From contig OZ038452.1 in the NCBI GenBank assembly GCA_964036195.1, positions 27,291,785-27,355,784 of the forward strand: DNA of 64,000 nucleotides. The letters are read 5' to 3'. The notes under the pieces were generated by a model that worked only from the letters and a program-made list of their open reading frames with translations, ran no database searches and was not told the DNA's origin. Shown here piece by piece: positions 43,589 to 56,700 of the stretch. Positions within the stretch are counted from its first letter, which is position 1; each line of letters opens with the position of its first letter. Position numbers and translations under genes: made by a program. This stretch comes from Sphaerolaimus hirsutus (lineage: Eukaryota; Nematoda; Chromadorea; Monhysterida; Sphaerolaimidae).

Positions 43589-45422
43589 TCAAAAAATGCC
43601 ACAAAATTGCTGAAAATAACCAGTAGGATTTCTATCCGTAACATTGAAAAAATGGCATAGCTTACTCGCATTACTCGAGAATGGAATCTGATCAGATAAA
43701 TATGTCTGCAAGGTATGGACTTTCGAGGTGCTAAAAAACCAATTGCAAAATCCTGATTATCCCCACAAAGTCATCATTTCGAAGACCCCAGCAAATACGA
43801 ATTATGTCGTTCTGTTATTTTGGGACGAAATCTTTCGTGTATTTGTGCGAGTAGGCCCAGTCAGGGGTTCAGTATGGGGCCCCCCAAACGCTCCAGCCAG
43901 GGGTATCTTGAATTTTGACCCTCCGAGTGGTTGGATAGATAGCTCTGCGGCCTTCGGGATAGAGATAGCTGGAAAAAATGTGGGGGGGGGGGGTTGGGGG
44001 GGGGTTGTGGTGGTTTGATATCTAGGCTATTTCAGGGTGTAGAAGGAAGAAAAGGGAGAAAAATCGCTAAAAGTAGGTGTAACATAGCTCAAAATGGGTA
44101 TACAAGAGCATATAGTACTAAAAATAGGTAAATAGGAACAAAAACTAGTATTTTGGAGGTGAAAATCTATAAAAAGGTATGAAAAATAGCGATTTTGAGC
44201 GAAAATGGGGGTATTGTTTCTGAAAAATCGCTCCAGATAGGTAGATAGCTGAGCGATTTGGGGGGGGGGGGGTTTAGAGGGTAGTAGCCCAAAATTTTGC
44301 ATCCGGGATAGATAGATAGCTGAGCTGCCTCCAGGATAGATAGATAGCTGGGCGGTTTGGGGGGGAGGTAACCCCCCCCCATTCGAGACCCCTGGCTCCA
44401 GCTATCTATCTATCCCAGAGGCCGCTCAGCTGTCTATCTATACTGGGGCGAAAATTTTGGCTACTATCCCCTAACCCCCACCCAAATCGGCCAGCTATCT
44501 ATCTATCTGGAGCGATTTTCATAAAATTTTGTACCAATTATCGTTCAAAATCGATTATTTTCGTACCTTTTTATAGTTTTTCACCTTCAAAATTCTAATT
44601 CATGTTCCGTATTGCCTATTCTCGGCTATTTTTTGTATGTACTTATATACCAATTTTTAGCATTTTTTCTCCTACTTTTAGCGATATTTTCTTCCTTCTA
44701 TACCTCGGAAAAGCCTATATATTAAACCCCCGCGAAACCCCCCCAAAAAATTTTTTCAGCTATCTACCCCTCCGGAGGAGCGATTGACTATCTATATAAA
44801 CCCCCGCGGGGGTCCAAATCCACCATACCGTCGGGCCCAGTCCACAAAAAATGAACTTACTCAGTGTCAATAACGATAGAGCCTATTTGCAAATCGTTAT
44901 CGTAATCTTTGAGCACCTTCACACGCCAGGAAAGGGATACCTGAGAAGTTATACTGTATCTGCGACATTTTTTTACGTTCGGTTCAAAATTTTTAAGTTA
45001 CGGGTAAAAACGAAAGAAACATTCAGTATAAACCTGGATGCCAGATTGAAAATTGAAAATTCAAAAACCCAACAGTTGGCACCGTGCCATAAACTAGACA
45101 GATCGGTTACCACCGGGCATCGTACCAGAAAACACATAAAACAAAAAACCGTGTGCACAAAAACTCATCAGATCCCCGATCTAATCGAAATCATTATACC
45201 GAAAACACCACCGACCTGACCCAAAACGTGCTGAAGCGCGCGCGCAACCAAAACTTCGAAATCTTCCTGTCCGAAGCGGTCTGGCACTGTGCCAAATTCA
45301 CTGTATGCAAACGTAAACGTGAGAAACGAAAAAGTTTGATCGCGAGACGCGCAGAGATAAGAAAAAACAAACACTTTGATAAGAAGGCGGTAGCATTTGG
45401 CTGGCGCGTGCCGCGAATGCAT
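43589..45422 (-). CDS. RPP14: RPP14-like ribonuclease P/MRP subunit (4 exons)
   Basis: Exons in order: 45422-45373 (ATG), 45300-45207, 44940-44861, 43730-43589 (TGA). GT-AG boundaries and phases join to give 121 residues; human RPP14 is 124. The order of motifs fits the Pop5/Rpp14 fold. First comes CYRLLIKVEF, then FEVLVARALQHVLGQVGG (the helix ending in the family's LFGEVG-like turn). WRVKVLKDYD follows, then GSIVIDT, and near the end KLCHFFNVTD. Family members bind the RNA of RNase P, the nuclease that matures tRNA 5' ends, and of RNase MRP, in the nucleus. Similarity is moderate and Pop5 is the alternative, but length and residue spacing favour RPP14. Intron 3 holds two nested hAT-like MITEs. 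Confidence 0.65.
43862..44833 (+). mobile_element. hAT-like MITE (CAGGGGT family) interrupted by another
   Basis: Left end caggggttc, right end degraded (ccaccataccgtcg), flanked by a perfect 8-bp duplication GGCCCAGT (43854-43861 and 44834-44841). The element is split by the younger copy at 43898-44394. Intron 3 of the RPP14-like gene. Confidence 0.8.
43898..44394 (-). mobile_element. Nested hAT-like MITE (CAGGGGT family)
   Basis: Ends CAGGGGTATC and gacccctg, with a perfect 8-bp duplication GCTCCAGC at 43890-43897 and 44395-44402. It is inserted, in opposite orientation, into a member of its own family. Confidence 0.9.
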
Positions 45423-45572
45423 TCGATTTTGGCTAACAGTTAAATGGACGGTTTGAAAGTTACGTTCAGCAGCCAGCGATACTTTTTTATTTTTTAAAAA
45501 ATGATGAGAAATAATTTGCTTATTGCTTATGTTTTTAAATTGCTTAATATTCAGATGTATTTACAATCTGCG

Positions 45573-45778
45573 TTCACACTGGTCTCCAACCAAAATTTCG
45601 AAAACACAAAAAAGCTTTAAACGCATTTGAGTTTTCTAGAATGAGTCATTTTTAATCTCCGTCAACTGTAGTTGACGGACACCTCATTCTAAAAAAAACA
45701 AAAATGCGTTCAAAGCTGATTTATCTAAATATAGCTAAGTTTTCGAAATTTCGATTTGGAAACTAGTGTGCGCAGGCG
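45573..45778. mobile_element. MITE with 'aaactagtgtgcgcagg' ends
   Basis: The left gcgttcacactggtctccaa is mirrored, imperfectly, by ttggaaactagtgtgcgcag. The inner arms gcatttgagttttcta / gttcaaagctgattta match 34877-35072. It starts about 150 bases upstream of the RPP14-like start codon. Confidence 0.65.
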
Positions 45779-46481
45779 CATTACTTTGACATCGTTAACC
45801 ACGGTCCAGGGGGAATGAACAACGCTGCCGCCTTGATGACTTTTTATTTTAACACTTTTCCGCTGTCTTGTCGAAATAAATACCATTCTAATTATTACAA
45901 ACCACAAATTTATTAAAACGTACGATGAACAGAGTACAAATACAACTTGCGATCAAAATATTTTTTTTGTCAAGAAGAAAAGCACACAAAGATAAAAACT
46001 GTAATACCTAAGTAATCTCACTCTATTGGTGGAGTTACAATTTTATTGATTCTGAATAGGTAGGTACATAAATGGTAAAAATCAAAATGAGGATAACTTC
46101 AGTCAGAAAATGGTGCATTTTGTTATTTTGCCATTTTGCAAACGAACAACATACCTAACCACTAGTGTTCAAGTAGTTTGTGAACACTCACTTTGCACCC
46201 TGGGCCTGGTGCCAGTCCAATGTCCAATAAACTGTAAAGTAAAGTGGCAAATGTCATGCAAATTTCATACAGGCAAAACCTTTTCTCTCCATATGGTTAC
46301 TTTATGCCTTTAAAAAGCCTATAAAAAAAACTGTTTGAAATACGTTTTCTGTCCTCGCGTACTTTCAAAAAGTACGCGAGTAAGTGAGTACCGGTATTTT
46401 TTTCGGGAGGAAACGTAAACGTATTTACGCAGTACTCGAGTATCCGTATTTGTCGGGTAAACGTAAATATGTTTTAACAAC
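45779..46481. other. Intergenic; repeat fragments only
   Basis: 46190-46260 is a fragment of the CCCTGTAAAG family beginning cctggtgccagtccaatg. 46320-46470 has the 'gtacgcgag / cgtaaacgtattta' motif repeats also seen at 22860-22990. No exon found. Confidence 0.45.
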
Positions 46482-46907
46482 TACCGTATTTCCTCGAAAT
46501 ACACCCCCCCTCGAAATACCCCTCGTCTCGAAATACCCCCTCAAAATGGACTATGAAATAATTACCCACCCCCTCGAAACCCCCCCCCCCAAATTGAGTG
46601 TAAGAGAACGTACATGACAAAACTGCGGTTTGTGATTCGGCCAATGCAAAACACACGTGAAAAACAATGAATCGTTAGTTAGAACAGTGTTACGCACACA
46701 AGTCAATAGACTCTTATATATAGCGGTTATTGTTGCATTTTTCTACGTCTGCGTACGTGACAGACGACAATTTAGTACTGGAATTTCAAAAAATTTCTGG
46801 CGAAATAATAAGCCCCCCCCTCGGAGTAACCCCCCTCGTTTAACCCCCCCTCAAAATTCTCACGCTGAAACAATCACCCCCCGGGTGTCTTTCGAGGAAA
46901 TACGGTA
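46482..46907. mobile_element. MITE, TACCGTATTTCC family
   Basis: A complete copy with both ends intact and C tracts up to 10. Located about 850 bases downstream of Gr gene C. Confidence 0.85.
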
Positions 46908-47452
46908 GGTATGCTGGGTGGGGACTGCTCCCTGGCTACTGTAGATACAGTGCACCGCAGCATTTGCAATTGCCCAATTTTCAATTTTCATTCAATTTCA
47001 TTCAATTTTCATTTTAAATTGAGTGGCTGACTTTTACTTTAAAGCAATTTTACTTTTTTTACCTATACTCGGCGGACCGCAAAGTATGCGCAGAATTCCA
47101 CCATAATTTTATGAATAAAATGTTGTGATTAATTTCGTAATTATTTTAAAAAAATTAAAAACTAAAAGAATTGAAATGTGCTGTGCGTGGGCTACGTCTA
47201 AATGTGCTCAGAAGTTATCATTAGGAATGGGATCAAATCAACTCTTCAACTTTTTGAACATTCAATGACAATGTAAAGAGTTAAACCATTGTATTTGCAG
47301 TTGCACATATTTACATAGATTCCAATTTGCAATGCGACAGTCAGAGGAACATGATCCCTAGATAAAATTGACAAAGTAATTTGAAACTGTTCCCAAAAAT
47401 GACCATGGATGTCATCTAAAAAGCGCTGAAAATTGCGTGCAGTACACTTAGT
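46908..47452. other. Intergenic; no gene
   Basis: A half copy of the TATACTCGG family is near 47066 (tatactcggcggaccgc). The rest is AT-rich, non-coding. Confidence 0.45.
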
Positions 47453-47577
47453 TACCGTATTTCCTCGAAATACCCCCCCCCCCCCCTCGAAATACCCCCC
47501 CCCTCGTTTAACCCCCCCTCTCTCGGGACCACTATGAAACAATCACCCCCCGGGGGGTATTTCGAGGAAATACGGTA
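47453..47577. mobile_element. Short MITE, TACCGTATTTCC family (125 bp)
   Basis: Both ends of the family with almost no core, so it is a minimal deletion derivative: essentially the two inverted arms joined. Confidence 0.85.
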
Positions 47578-47754
47578 ATCACAGCATTGAATGTGACACT
47601 TTTTGTGCAGAATATCAATCTTTGTACAATGTAGAATATTGTTGTGAAGGACTAAGACTGTGGGGTCAAATTGTGTGGTACCAAATCATTGAAATGAATC
47701 TTTAAGTATCAAGAGCATGTAAAAGTTACATCACCAAAAGCTTTTTCAATCATT

Positions 47755-50700
47755 CTATGACTGGTGCAATTGCCAGAGGAGTGTCATGTATGTCAAAATG
47801 ATTGATCCCAACTGAAAAAAGTGAACTGTATGCAAATATTTATGCCAGTGAGTGTGTCTCAGGGAGTAGTGCACATCAACATGGTGACTCATTTACTCCA
47901 AAAATTATCAATTTTTTGACAATTATTGTGAAGAACAAAAATAAAGTGCAAAATTTTTGACTCAATAGAAACATCACTTGAACTTCAATACAAATTTCCA
48001 TACAATGAGAATGAGTGCCTAAGAGACATGTACTTTTAGGGTGTATTTTTATGTATGGTTTTATCTGTTTGACATTATTTTGCTGAATAAATCATATGAC
48101 ATGATTTCAATATGACAAAACTGTCAATACTGGCATCACTTCACTGCCAAGAGTCATTGATTATGGTACAAACATGTTAGGTCATTCACAAATATTGACA
48201 TGTTCTGCATTTATAGTTTTATTCACATATCTTAAGTGGGGATTTAAAGCATATTTTGAAATGTAAACTCATAACTTATCACCATTATGAGCACATTTCC
48301 TGGACAAACTAGCACCAAATATTAATGAGGTCTCCAAAATACACCCACCATGAGCAGTACTGATTTGTACATTGGGAATATCTGCCAGCATGTTATTGCC
48401 CAAGTTGTTGAGCTCAATCTCGTGAGATAGGCATTCAAGAGAGTGCTTGTCTGTAAAATCAAGAAAAACAGCTGTTTGATCTACTGTGAAGTGCAGTGTA
48501 TTCAAAAATGATGGAAAAATGCTTAAAATATCAGCAAGCAAGGGTATAAAGATATCTTTTGACAACTGAATGCCATTGAATCCTTGACTCAATTTTCATC
48601 AACTTAATTAACTGCTCACTGACTAACAGAAATATATACCGTATTTCCTTGAAATACCCCCCCTCGAAATAACCCCCCCCTCGAAATACCCCCCTCAAAA
48701 TGGGCACTATGAATTTGTGGTCCGGGAAATGCATAACAGACGTTCAAAACACATACTCTGTTACGTTAGCACATCGTTTATATACTCGGCGGACATGATA
48801 CTCTGCGCTCGCAGTTATTTATGTCTCCTGTTGGAAGCGTGCCAATGATGATAAAGCATGAGTTATGGATAAAAGATGAAAAAAATCATGGTTGTGAATA
48901 AGTTAATGTGTAGCGTTATAACAGAGATGAGTTTTTTTCAACTTTTTTTGACAATCGCATGCGTAAAATAAATTTGGCACGCTTCCAGCGGGAACCACGC
49001 GTGCAGGGTGTAAAGTGACTGGAGTATACCATCTACATCCTTATATAAGGCTGTAAAAACTTATAAATGTTGGTTATTGTTGCATTTTTCACGTTTTTCT
49101 CTCAAAATTTTCACTTTGAAAAAATAAACCCCCGGGGGGGTAATTCGAGGAAATACGGTAGAAGTGATAAATGAAAGTGAATTCACATAAATGAACCATC
49201 ATATTAAAATAGCTCAAAGCTATTTGAGATAAGCACACCCAGTCCCAATTTTGTAGAATTTCTATAAATATTGTGTGAACTTTTGTGCCTATAAAGCCAT
49301 ACGCGGCCAATACCCATATACACCCACTAATGTCAGAAGTTTACCTTATTATTAAAAAAATACCTATAAATGTATTTTATTACCTTTTTGCCTGAATTGG
49401 TGGGACTCAGTTTTATGTGCAGGATGTGTGGGAACACAGAAATCTGCAATAGTGAGGAGTTAAATTCAATATTACACATCATGAAGTACTTATTAATTGA
49501 GAGACATCTAGTTGGAATCCAGCATGTCTTTACTTACTTTTTATTATGACAGGCTAGACCAACGATGGCAAAAACACACATATTAAATACGGAAACTCAT
49601 TGAGTTTCCGTGTTTTTGTTTAACACGGAAACACGGAAACTCAGCAATTTTGAAAAACACGGAAACTCAAATGAGTTTTTTTTCGGAGAACACGGAAACA
49701 CGGAAACACAGAAAATACGGAAATGTTTTTTGAGTTTTTTCTTCAGGCACATATTTGAACTGAACAATGTGAGTATGTGCATACATAAGTATGTGTGTGA
49801 AGTATTTTAATAAGTAAAATATTTACATGAGTCATGAGGCTCTCGATAAACATGTTTCTGATGAGCTGACATGATTTTTGCAAAAAGAAGGGACGATTTG
49901 ATGGAGAAAAAAAGATTTTGCCGCTGTCAAGTTTTGTTGTGATTTGGTGACAAGGTGGTGTATGTACTTAGCATGCCAGTGTCCACTGGCGGCGTGGAAG
50001 GTCCCTTAAGCCAGTGCCCAGTGTAAGTCGGGTGCTAGGCATCTCCGTATGAACCCATTTTCTCTTGAACGTGATTTTTTGTTGAAATTTAATGAGGTGT
50101 TTTGGGACGGGTAAGTAGTTCAGATACGTTGAAGGCTTCAACAGATGTGCATGTTCAAGTATATAGTTGCAGTTTAAATCATACAGTATACTCGGCGGAC
50201 CGCAAAGTATGCGCCCAAAATTATTTATGTCATGGTCGAGCTGGATACTTATGTATGCACTTTCACAAAAAGAAAAATATTTTGAAAAAAGAAAATGCAG
50301 AGTCGCGTACAAATGCGGAATGTTTTTTCCCAAATGTTTTTTCTTTTTTTCTGGAATAATTTTTATTTATTTTGTATGATGACGTCATGATGGAGTGGTT
50401 CCTTCAGAAAAATGCATAGCGTGCGGTCCGCCGAGTATACAACATACAGTGCACATCCATTGAAGTATTTTTTTGTACAGTGTGAATAGTCATTTTTTTG
50501 ACATTTTGTTTATGCTTATGCTGTGGAGTGGACATGCTTATTTTTTGATTTTCTGGTCTGTTGTGGACATTTTTGTGGACTTTTTGACACATGAACGAAT
50601 ATGCAGATGCTCAATATGTGGAACATCTATATCAGCAAAACCTATAGCAAAACCTATATATGATAAGAAAACCCCTGTTTCACATCAAAATGCTGTAAAA

Positions 50701-53700
50701 TGAAACTTTTTGTAAGAAAACGAGTTTTTACCAAACAAAAACTTGAGTTTTTTCTAAAAAACTTGAGTTTTTACCAAAAAACTTGAGTTTTTACAAGAAA
50801 ACTTGAGTTTTTTCAAAAAAACACAGAAATAAAACACGGAAACTCAAGTTTTTTTCATGAAAAAAACTCAAAACACAGGTATTCATTTTTGAAAAACTCA
50901 AAACACAGAAAGTGTTTTTTATTTGAGAACTCACCCATCGTTGGTCTAGACCCATAGAGCTTGCAAAATCTAAAAAAGTACCATTAATAACTACCCCTTT
51001 TTATTTTTTAAGTTTGATTATGTGTTATTTTAACTACCGTATTTCTCCGTGTACAAGGCCCCCCCCCCGATCATAGTGCCCGGGGCATTATACACTGCAA
51101 AAAGTTCCATGCATAGTGCCCGGGCACTATGCAACGCAGAAAAAATTTTATCCACTCAAATCGGATTAAGTCCACAAAGGGACCGAATGTCCCATGCTGG
51201 CGCCTGTTGCATAAATATGTAAGAATTTTGGTTTGTGCCTGAATCGTCACTGGCTGTATCGTCAGTGCTGCAATGGTCACTGTCCGAATTACATGCGTAT
51301 TGAGCACATACATCACGTATGCACATGCATTGAGTGGTTAAAGTCTGAATCGTCAGAACTCATCACACTCGTCATTAAAGCCGGAATTACAGCTCAGCGG
51401 CGTTTGACGTGAAATGATGACGGCATAAAATTGATTACATCAAAATAGACATATTTGGGTACAGCGTTGAAATTTCAGAATTTGATAGTTCTAGTAATTG
51501 TGTGTAATGTCCTATAAAAAAATTAAGAAAAAAATTATTATTTAATAAGTTATGCATTTTACATCAAAATTTACACATTCTACGTCAACATTTCACGTCA
51601 AACATTTTACGTCACCAAAAAATGTTGACGTTAAATTAATAACTACTTAAATAATGATTATTTGGTAAATTTTTTTTCAGACATTACACACAATTACTAG
51701 AAGTATCTAATTCTGAACTTTCAATGCTGTACCTTTGTCTATTTTGATGTAATCAATTTTACCATGTCATCATTTCACGTCAAACGCCGCTGAGCTGTAA
51801 TTCCGGCTTAAAGGAGGTGCCGCTGCGCGCGCGCACTCTCACTTATACATACTACCTATAATTTGCGAGAGAAAAAAAAACATTTTTTAATAACCCCGAT
51901 TTTTGTAATAAGCAATAAAGAGCTTTTTTAATGACCCCAGTAATTTGGAGGAAAAAAAAATTGTTTTAACGACTCTGTTAAAAAAAAGTATACACAAAAA
52001 ATGGCAAAAACTGCAAAACTGTTTTTTAATTGCATTTTCGTTTTTGATTGTATTTTTGACAAACTTTTATATGTGATGCGGCCAGGTGGCAGCTACTGTT
52101 TTGTTGCAGCACAGCTCCGGAAATCAATGATTCAGGTCTGCATGCCGCGGCTGATAAAAGATACGTGGATAATCTTGTGTTAACTGATTGGGTGGAATTA
52201 CTCATACTTTAAAAGTTCAGGAACACACCAAGAATTTCATATGTGGCGTGTTGCGGCGCGCATCCTTTGCACGCGTCTGCTTTAGTATTTTCGTTTGATG
52301 GGACTTTCACCATGCAATTATGCATTGACGGCGCCTTTTCTGGTATACAAAGACATGTCTATTGAAATGCATAGTGCCCGGGCACTATGCACAGCACTTG
52401 GAAAGTGTTCGAAAAAAGACCTCAAATTTGTATAGTGCCCGGGGCCTTATACACTGAGAAATACGGTACAGTGCTTAATCATACCAAACTGAACTATATT
52501 TTTGCACCATGGCCAGGGGTTTAGTGAGTTCATACAGATGGTAAATTGCTACTCCACATGGTTGATAGCAAAAAAATATATAGGTTCCTGGGGCTTTTAT
52601 ATATAGGTTTTTCAAGGTGGAGGAGTAAAAGAGAAAACATGACAAAAATAGGTATATAACTTAAGTACATAAGTAGTTCTGAGCATTAGCAAAAATTGGG
52701 GCACAATAACCAAAAAATCACTCCTTATAGGTAGATAGATGGCCAGCCAATTTGGGGATAGTAGCTAAAAAAAAATTTCCCTCTGGGATAGATATAGGAG
52801 CTGGAGCATTCTGGGGATAACCCCTGATTCCCAACCTACTGAACCATGGCTTTTAAATTTTGTAAACAGCAGGTCAAATTTACAGTAGTTATTTCATAGG
52901 TATTCTTTGCATGAAAAGCATGCAATTTTACATATAAATTTACATCTGTATATGTTTTCATGGGGTTTGTTGTATTTTTAGTGACAAACATTTTATTTCT
53001 GCATGCAACCATATAACAATAAACCATTATATTTCAGTGTAGTAATATAATATCAACCTAATGTGCTTCCACTTTCAGTGTGAAACACCACTCTCAATGT
53101 GTGGTACACTCATGTTCATATGAGTTCAGACACTTGAAAAATTTTTCATTGAAACATTAATTCCACTGGAACAGGCAAACCCTGAATGTTTTGGGTGGTA
53201 TCAAAAGGAAGCTCAAACATTTATCTATAAATGCCCTGGGCCACCTTATGACAGAATCCCTGTGGAATTCGTGAGAATCCCACATTTTTTTTAATACAAA
53301 ATTCTGTTGCTCACTTGGGTTCAGACACTTCCGTTATGTAGCAATAAATCTGTCTTTCAAGGCCAGATTTTGGCTTTGAAGACAGAAATAAGCTGTCTAG
53401 TTGCCAGAGTCTAAATCCTTTTAAAAATCAGATTAGAATACCGTATTTCCTCGAAATACCCCCGGGGGGTTTATTGTTTCAGAGTGAGAATTTTGAGGGG
53501 GGGTTAAACGAGGGGGGGGGGTATTTCGAGGGGGGGGGTTATTATTTCGCCAGAAATTTTTTGAAAACCAAGTACTAAATTGTCGTCTGAAACGTACGCA
53601 GACGGCGAAAATGCAACAAAAATCGCCATTTATAAGACTCTAAAGACTTGTATAACTGTGTAGATGTATAATAACTGTTCTCACATAACAGAGTCATCGT

Positions 53701-56700
53701 TTTTAACGTGTGTTTTGCAGTACCCAGATGACAAACCGCAGCCTTTGTCATTTACGTTCTCTATACACTAAATTTGGGGGGGTATTTTGAGGGGGGGGGT
53801 TTATAAGTTCATAGTGTCCATTTTGAGGGGGGGTATTTCGAGGGGGGGGGGTATTTCGAGGGGGGGTATTTCGAGGAAATACGGTAGACTTTTATCATCT
53901 CATGCTTCTTGATACTCCAGTTACTTTACACCCTGCACGCGTGGTTCCCGCTGGAAGCGTGCCAACGATTTTTTGCGCATGCGATTTTCATAAAAGAAGT
54001 TGAAAAAGTCATTGCTGTTATACCGCTATACATTAACACATTCACAACAATGATTTTCTTTATCTTTTACACAAAAATCGCGTGCTTCATCATTGGCACG
54101 CTCCCAAGGTGAGAAATAAATGAGTGCAAGGGCAGAGTATCATGTCCACTGAGTATACTTGTGGGGTGAGTTGTCATTCATTTTCCCCTGTTCCCCACAA
54201 ATCGCATCACTCAAGCACTGTTGGCATGCGATTTTGGGCATTCAGCAGTGTGTAGGGCACTGGAAACAAGCAGGACAGTTAGAGGATGAATTCCTAAGGA
54301 GTAAAAGTCTATCCTAATCTGATTTTTAAAAGGAATTGGACTCTGGCAACTAGCCAGAGCTTATTTTTGTCTTCAAAGCCACAATCTGGCCTTGAAAGAC
54401 AGATTTATTGCTACATTAAGGAAGTGTCCAAACCCAAGTTAGCAACAGAATTTTGATAAAAAAGAATGTTGGCCTCTTACGAATTCCACAGGGGATTCTG
54501 TCAAGGGGTGGCCCAGGGCATTTATAGATAAATGTTTGAGCTTTCTTTTGATACCACACAAAACCTTCAGGGTTTGCCCGTTCCAGTGGAATTAATGTTT
54601 GAATGAAAAATTTTCAAGTGTCCGAACTCATATGAACATGGGTGTATTATAGCCTTCTCTTATAACACATTGAACAAAAATAGAATTTTGGACAGAAGCC
54701 ACCGCTTATCATGTTATTTATCACATGTCTCCACAACCACAGTCATTATATTGGCTATATATTGATATAAATATGTCTGTCACTTGTTGTCTTATATGCA
54801 TTTATACTGTCACTTATCGATGATATGTAAATATTGACTAATAACTAGTGATGTAAAGGCACCGGGGCACCGGTGCCCCGGTGCTGGGCACCGAAGGGTA
54901 CCAGCACCGGTGCTGGTGCGGTGCCATTGCAATCTTCAGGGGTGCCATGCCGGTGCCGGTGCCATTTTTTTTCAGAATAGCACCGGTGCCAGTGCGGTGC
55001 GGTGCCATTTTTTTGCCGGTGCCAAAGGTGCTAGCACCAGGACCAAAGTAAAAGGCACCGGGAAAGGCACCGGCCAAGGCTTCATGTGCTGTGCACTTTT
55101 GTCCATAGTATGTGCTTATTCATATTTAAAAAAACAGCGATATATTTACCCAACCGTTTTTGCCTATTTTGTAAACCTCCCATTTTTACCAACTGTGAAA
55201 TCCATTATACCCGATACATGATCTGACGAGCGAATCTAAAATTTTGGTGAATTTTAAATAATTTTTATATTTTATATTTATCTTACTTGTTTGTTCAAAA
55301 TTTGTTGTCAGTTTAAGACAGAGATAGTCCCATTCTCTGTACAGCAACGACTCAGATCAGTAGACGATCAATATTTTATCTTTCATTCGTAATCATTGTA
55401 ATTGCTTCATAAAAGTGATTGCCACATCATTCTGATCATTTTAAGTGCTCAACCATCAAAATCGGTTGAAAATTCATGGAAATATGCACTTCCAAAGGTG
55501 AGACCACTGAGAAACTGCCCGATATTTACTTCAGAAATTCCAGCCCGGTGCGGTGCCTTTCGGTGCTAGCACCGGCAACCCGCCGGTGCCCTTCGGTGCC
55601 GGTGCCATTTTTTCCAAAAGGCACCGGTGCCGGTGCGGTGCGGTGCCATTTTCTGGCCGGTGCCCCAGGGTGCCAGGTCCCCTATTCATGCGTTGGCAAA
55701 GGTGCCGGTGCGGTGCGGTGCTATTTTTCCCGGTGCCTTTAACATCACTACTAATAACATGTTCGGAAGCTTTTGAAAAACTGCTTCATTGAAAAAAAAA
55801 CATTTTAAAAATGGGGTCATTAAAAATGCTTTCTTTCATCCCTAGCCTTTTCACATTAGTGATAAGAACTTCATCCAAGTAGCACTAACTTGATCATTTG
55901 CGGATGCAGCCAACACTGATAAGGGCATAATTATCATAATTGATGTCAATAATTTAGCAATTGAAAGTACATAAAATCTTGCAGCTTGGAACTCTTGTAT
56001 CGACAATGCAGCCCAAATAAATATTAGCATTGTCACAAAAGGGACCTCCATAACAAAAACAATAAAAAAATTTATTGATTTATACTCATCCAATTTTTCG
56101 ATTATGCAACAGAAGTTATGATGAGTTGAAATATGATATTTTACAATATTCATTTTTTTCCATTGCGTTGAACTCAATTTTTTTGCAGCAACATTGAATT
56201 TTCTCATGGAATTGGACACATAAAGTAAAACTTCATAAAGACTGTAACAATAAGTCATATATGTGAGTGTGGCAATCTGTGTTGAGAGTGTTCCACAAAA
56301 ATTGGCATAAAACATGACATGTGGGTTTAAAAATCTGGATAGAGAATGAGTTTCATTGTGTGGATAGGAGATTGAATCCCTAAAAAACTGAAAATCTAAA
56401 CTAGCAAGTATAACATCATAGGTAGTGATTGTTATGGCAAACAAAAAATAAAAAACTTTTCCAACAATTGCTCGATTTGACTGATTATCATCACATTTTT
56501 TGTATATATAATGTATTAATGATATCCAATTCCTCATATTGTAAGTCTTTTGAAAAATAAAGACATAGGACACAAGTGCTTTTACATGCATTAATACATA
56601 CACCAATGACCATACAAATTTGAAGACATTGATATTCCTGGACGCTGGACCATGGGTGAGTGCATAAGTAGAAGTAAAGATCCCTGACAGCATTCCTGAG

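Larger units (their letters stand above)
53118..54650. mobile_element. Foldback with 300-bp arms enclosing two MITEs
   Basis: 53118-53430 is the inverted counterpart of about 54310-54640: gaaaaatttttcattgaaac pairs with gaatgaaaaattttcaag, and ctttcaaggccagattttgg pairs with ccacaatctggccttgaaag. The loop holds a TACCGTATTTCC MITE (53439-53886) and a TATACTCGG MITE (53911-54158). Intron 2 of Gr gene C. Confidence 0.75.

Noticed and set aside
44851..45219. 122-codon plus-strand frame
   Set aside because: Overlaps, in antisense, two exons of the RPP14-like gene which have consistent splice sites and phase; the plus frame has no family resemblance.
48269..48592. 107-codon minus-strand open frame
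   Set aside because: It overlaps the 34-codon Gr exon (48349-48450) in a different frame. The Gr frame matches genes A and D; this one matches nothing.
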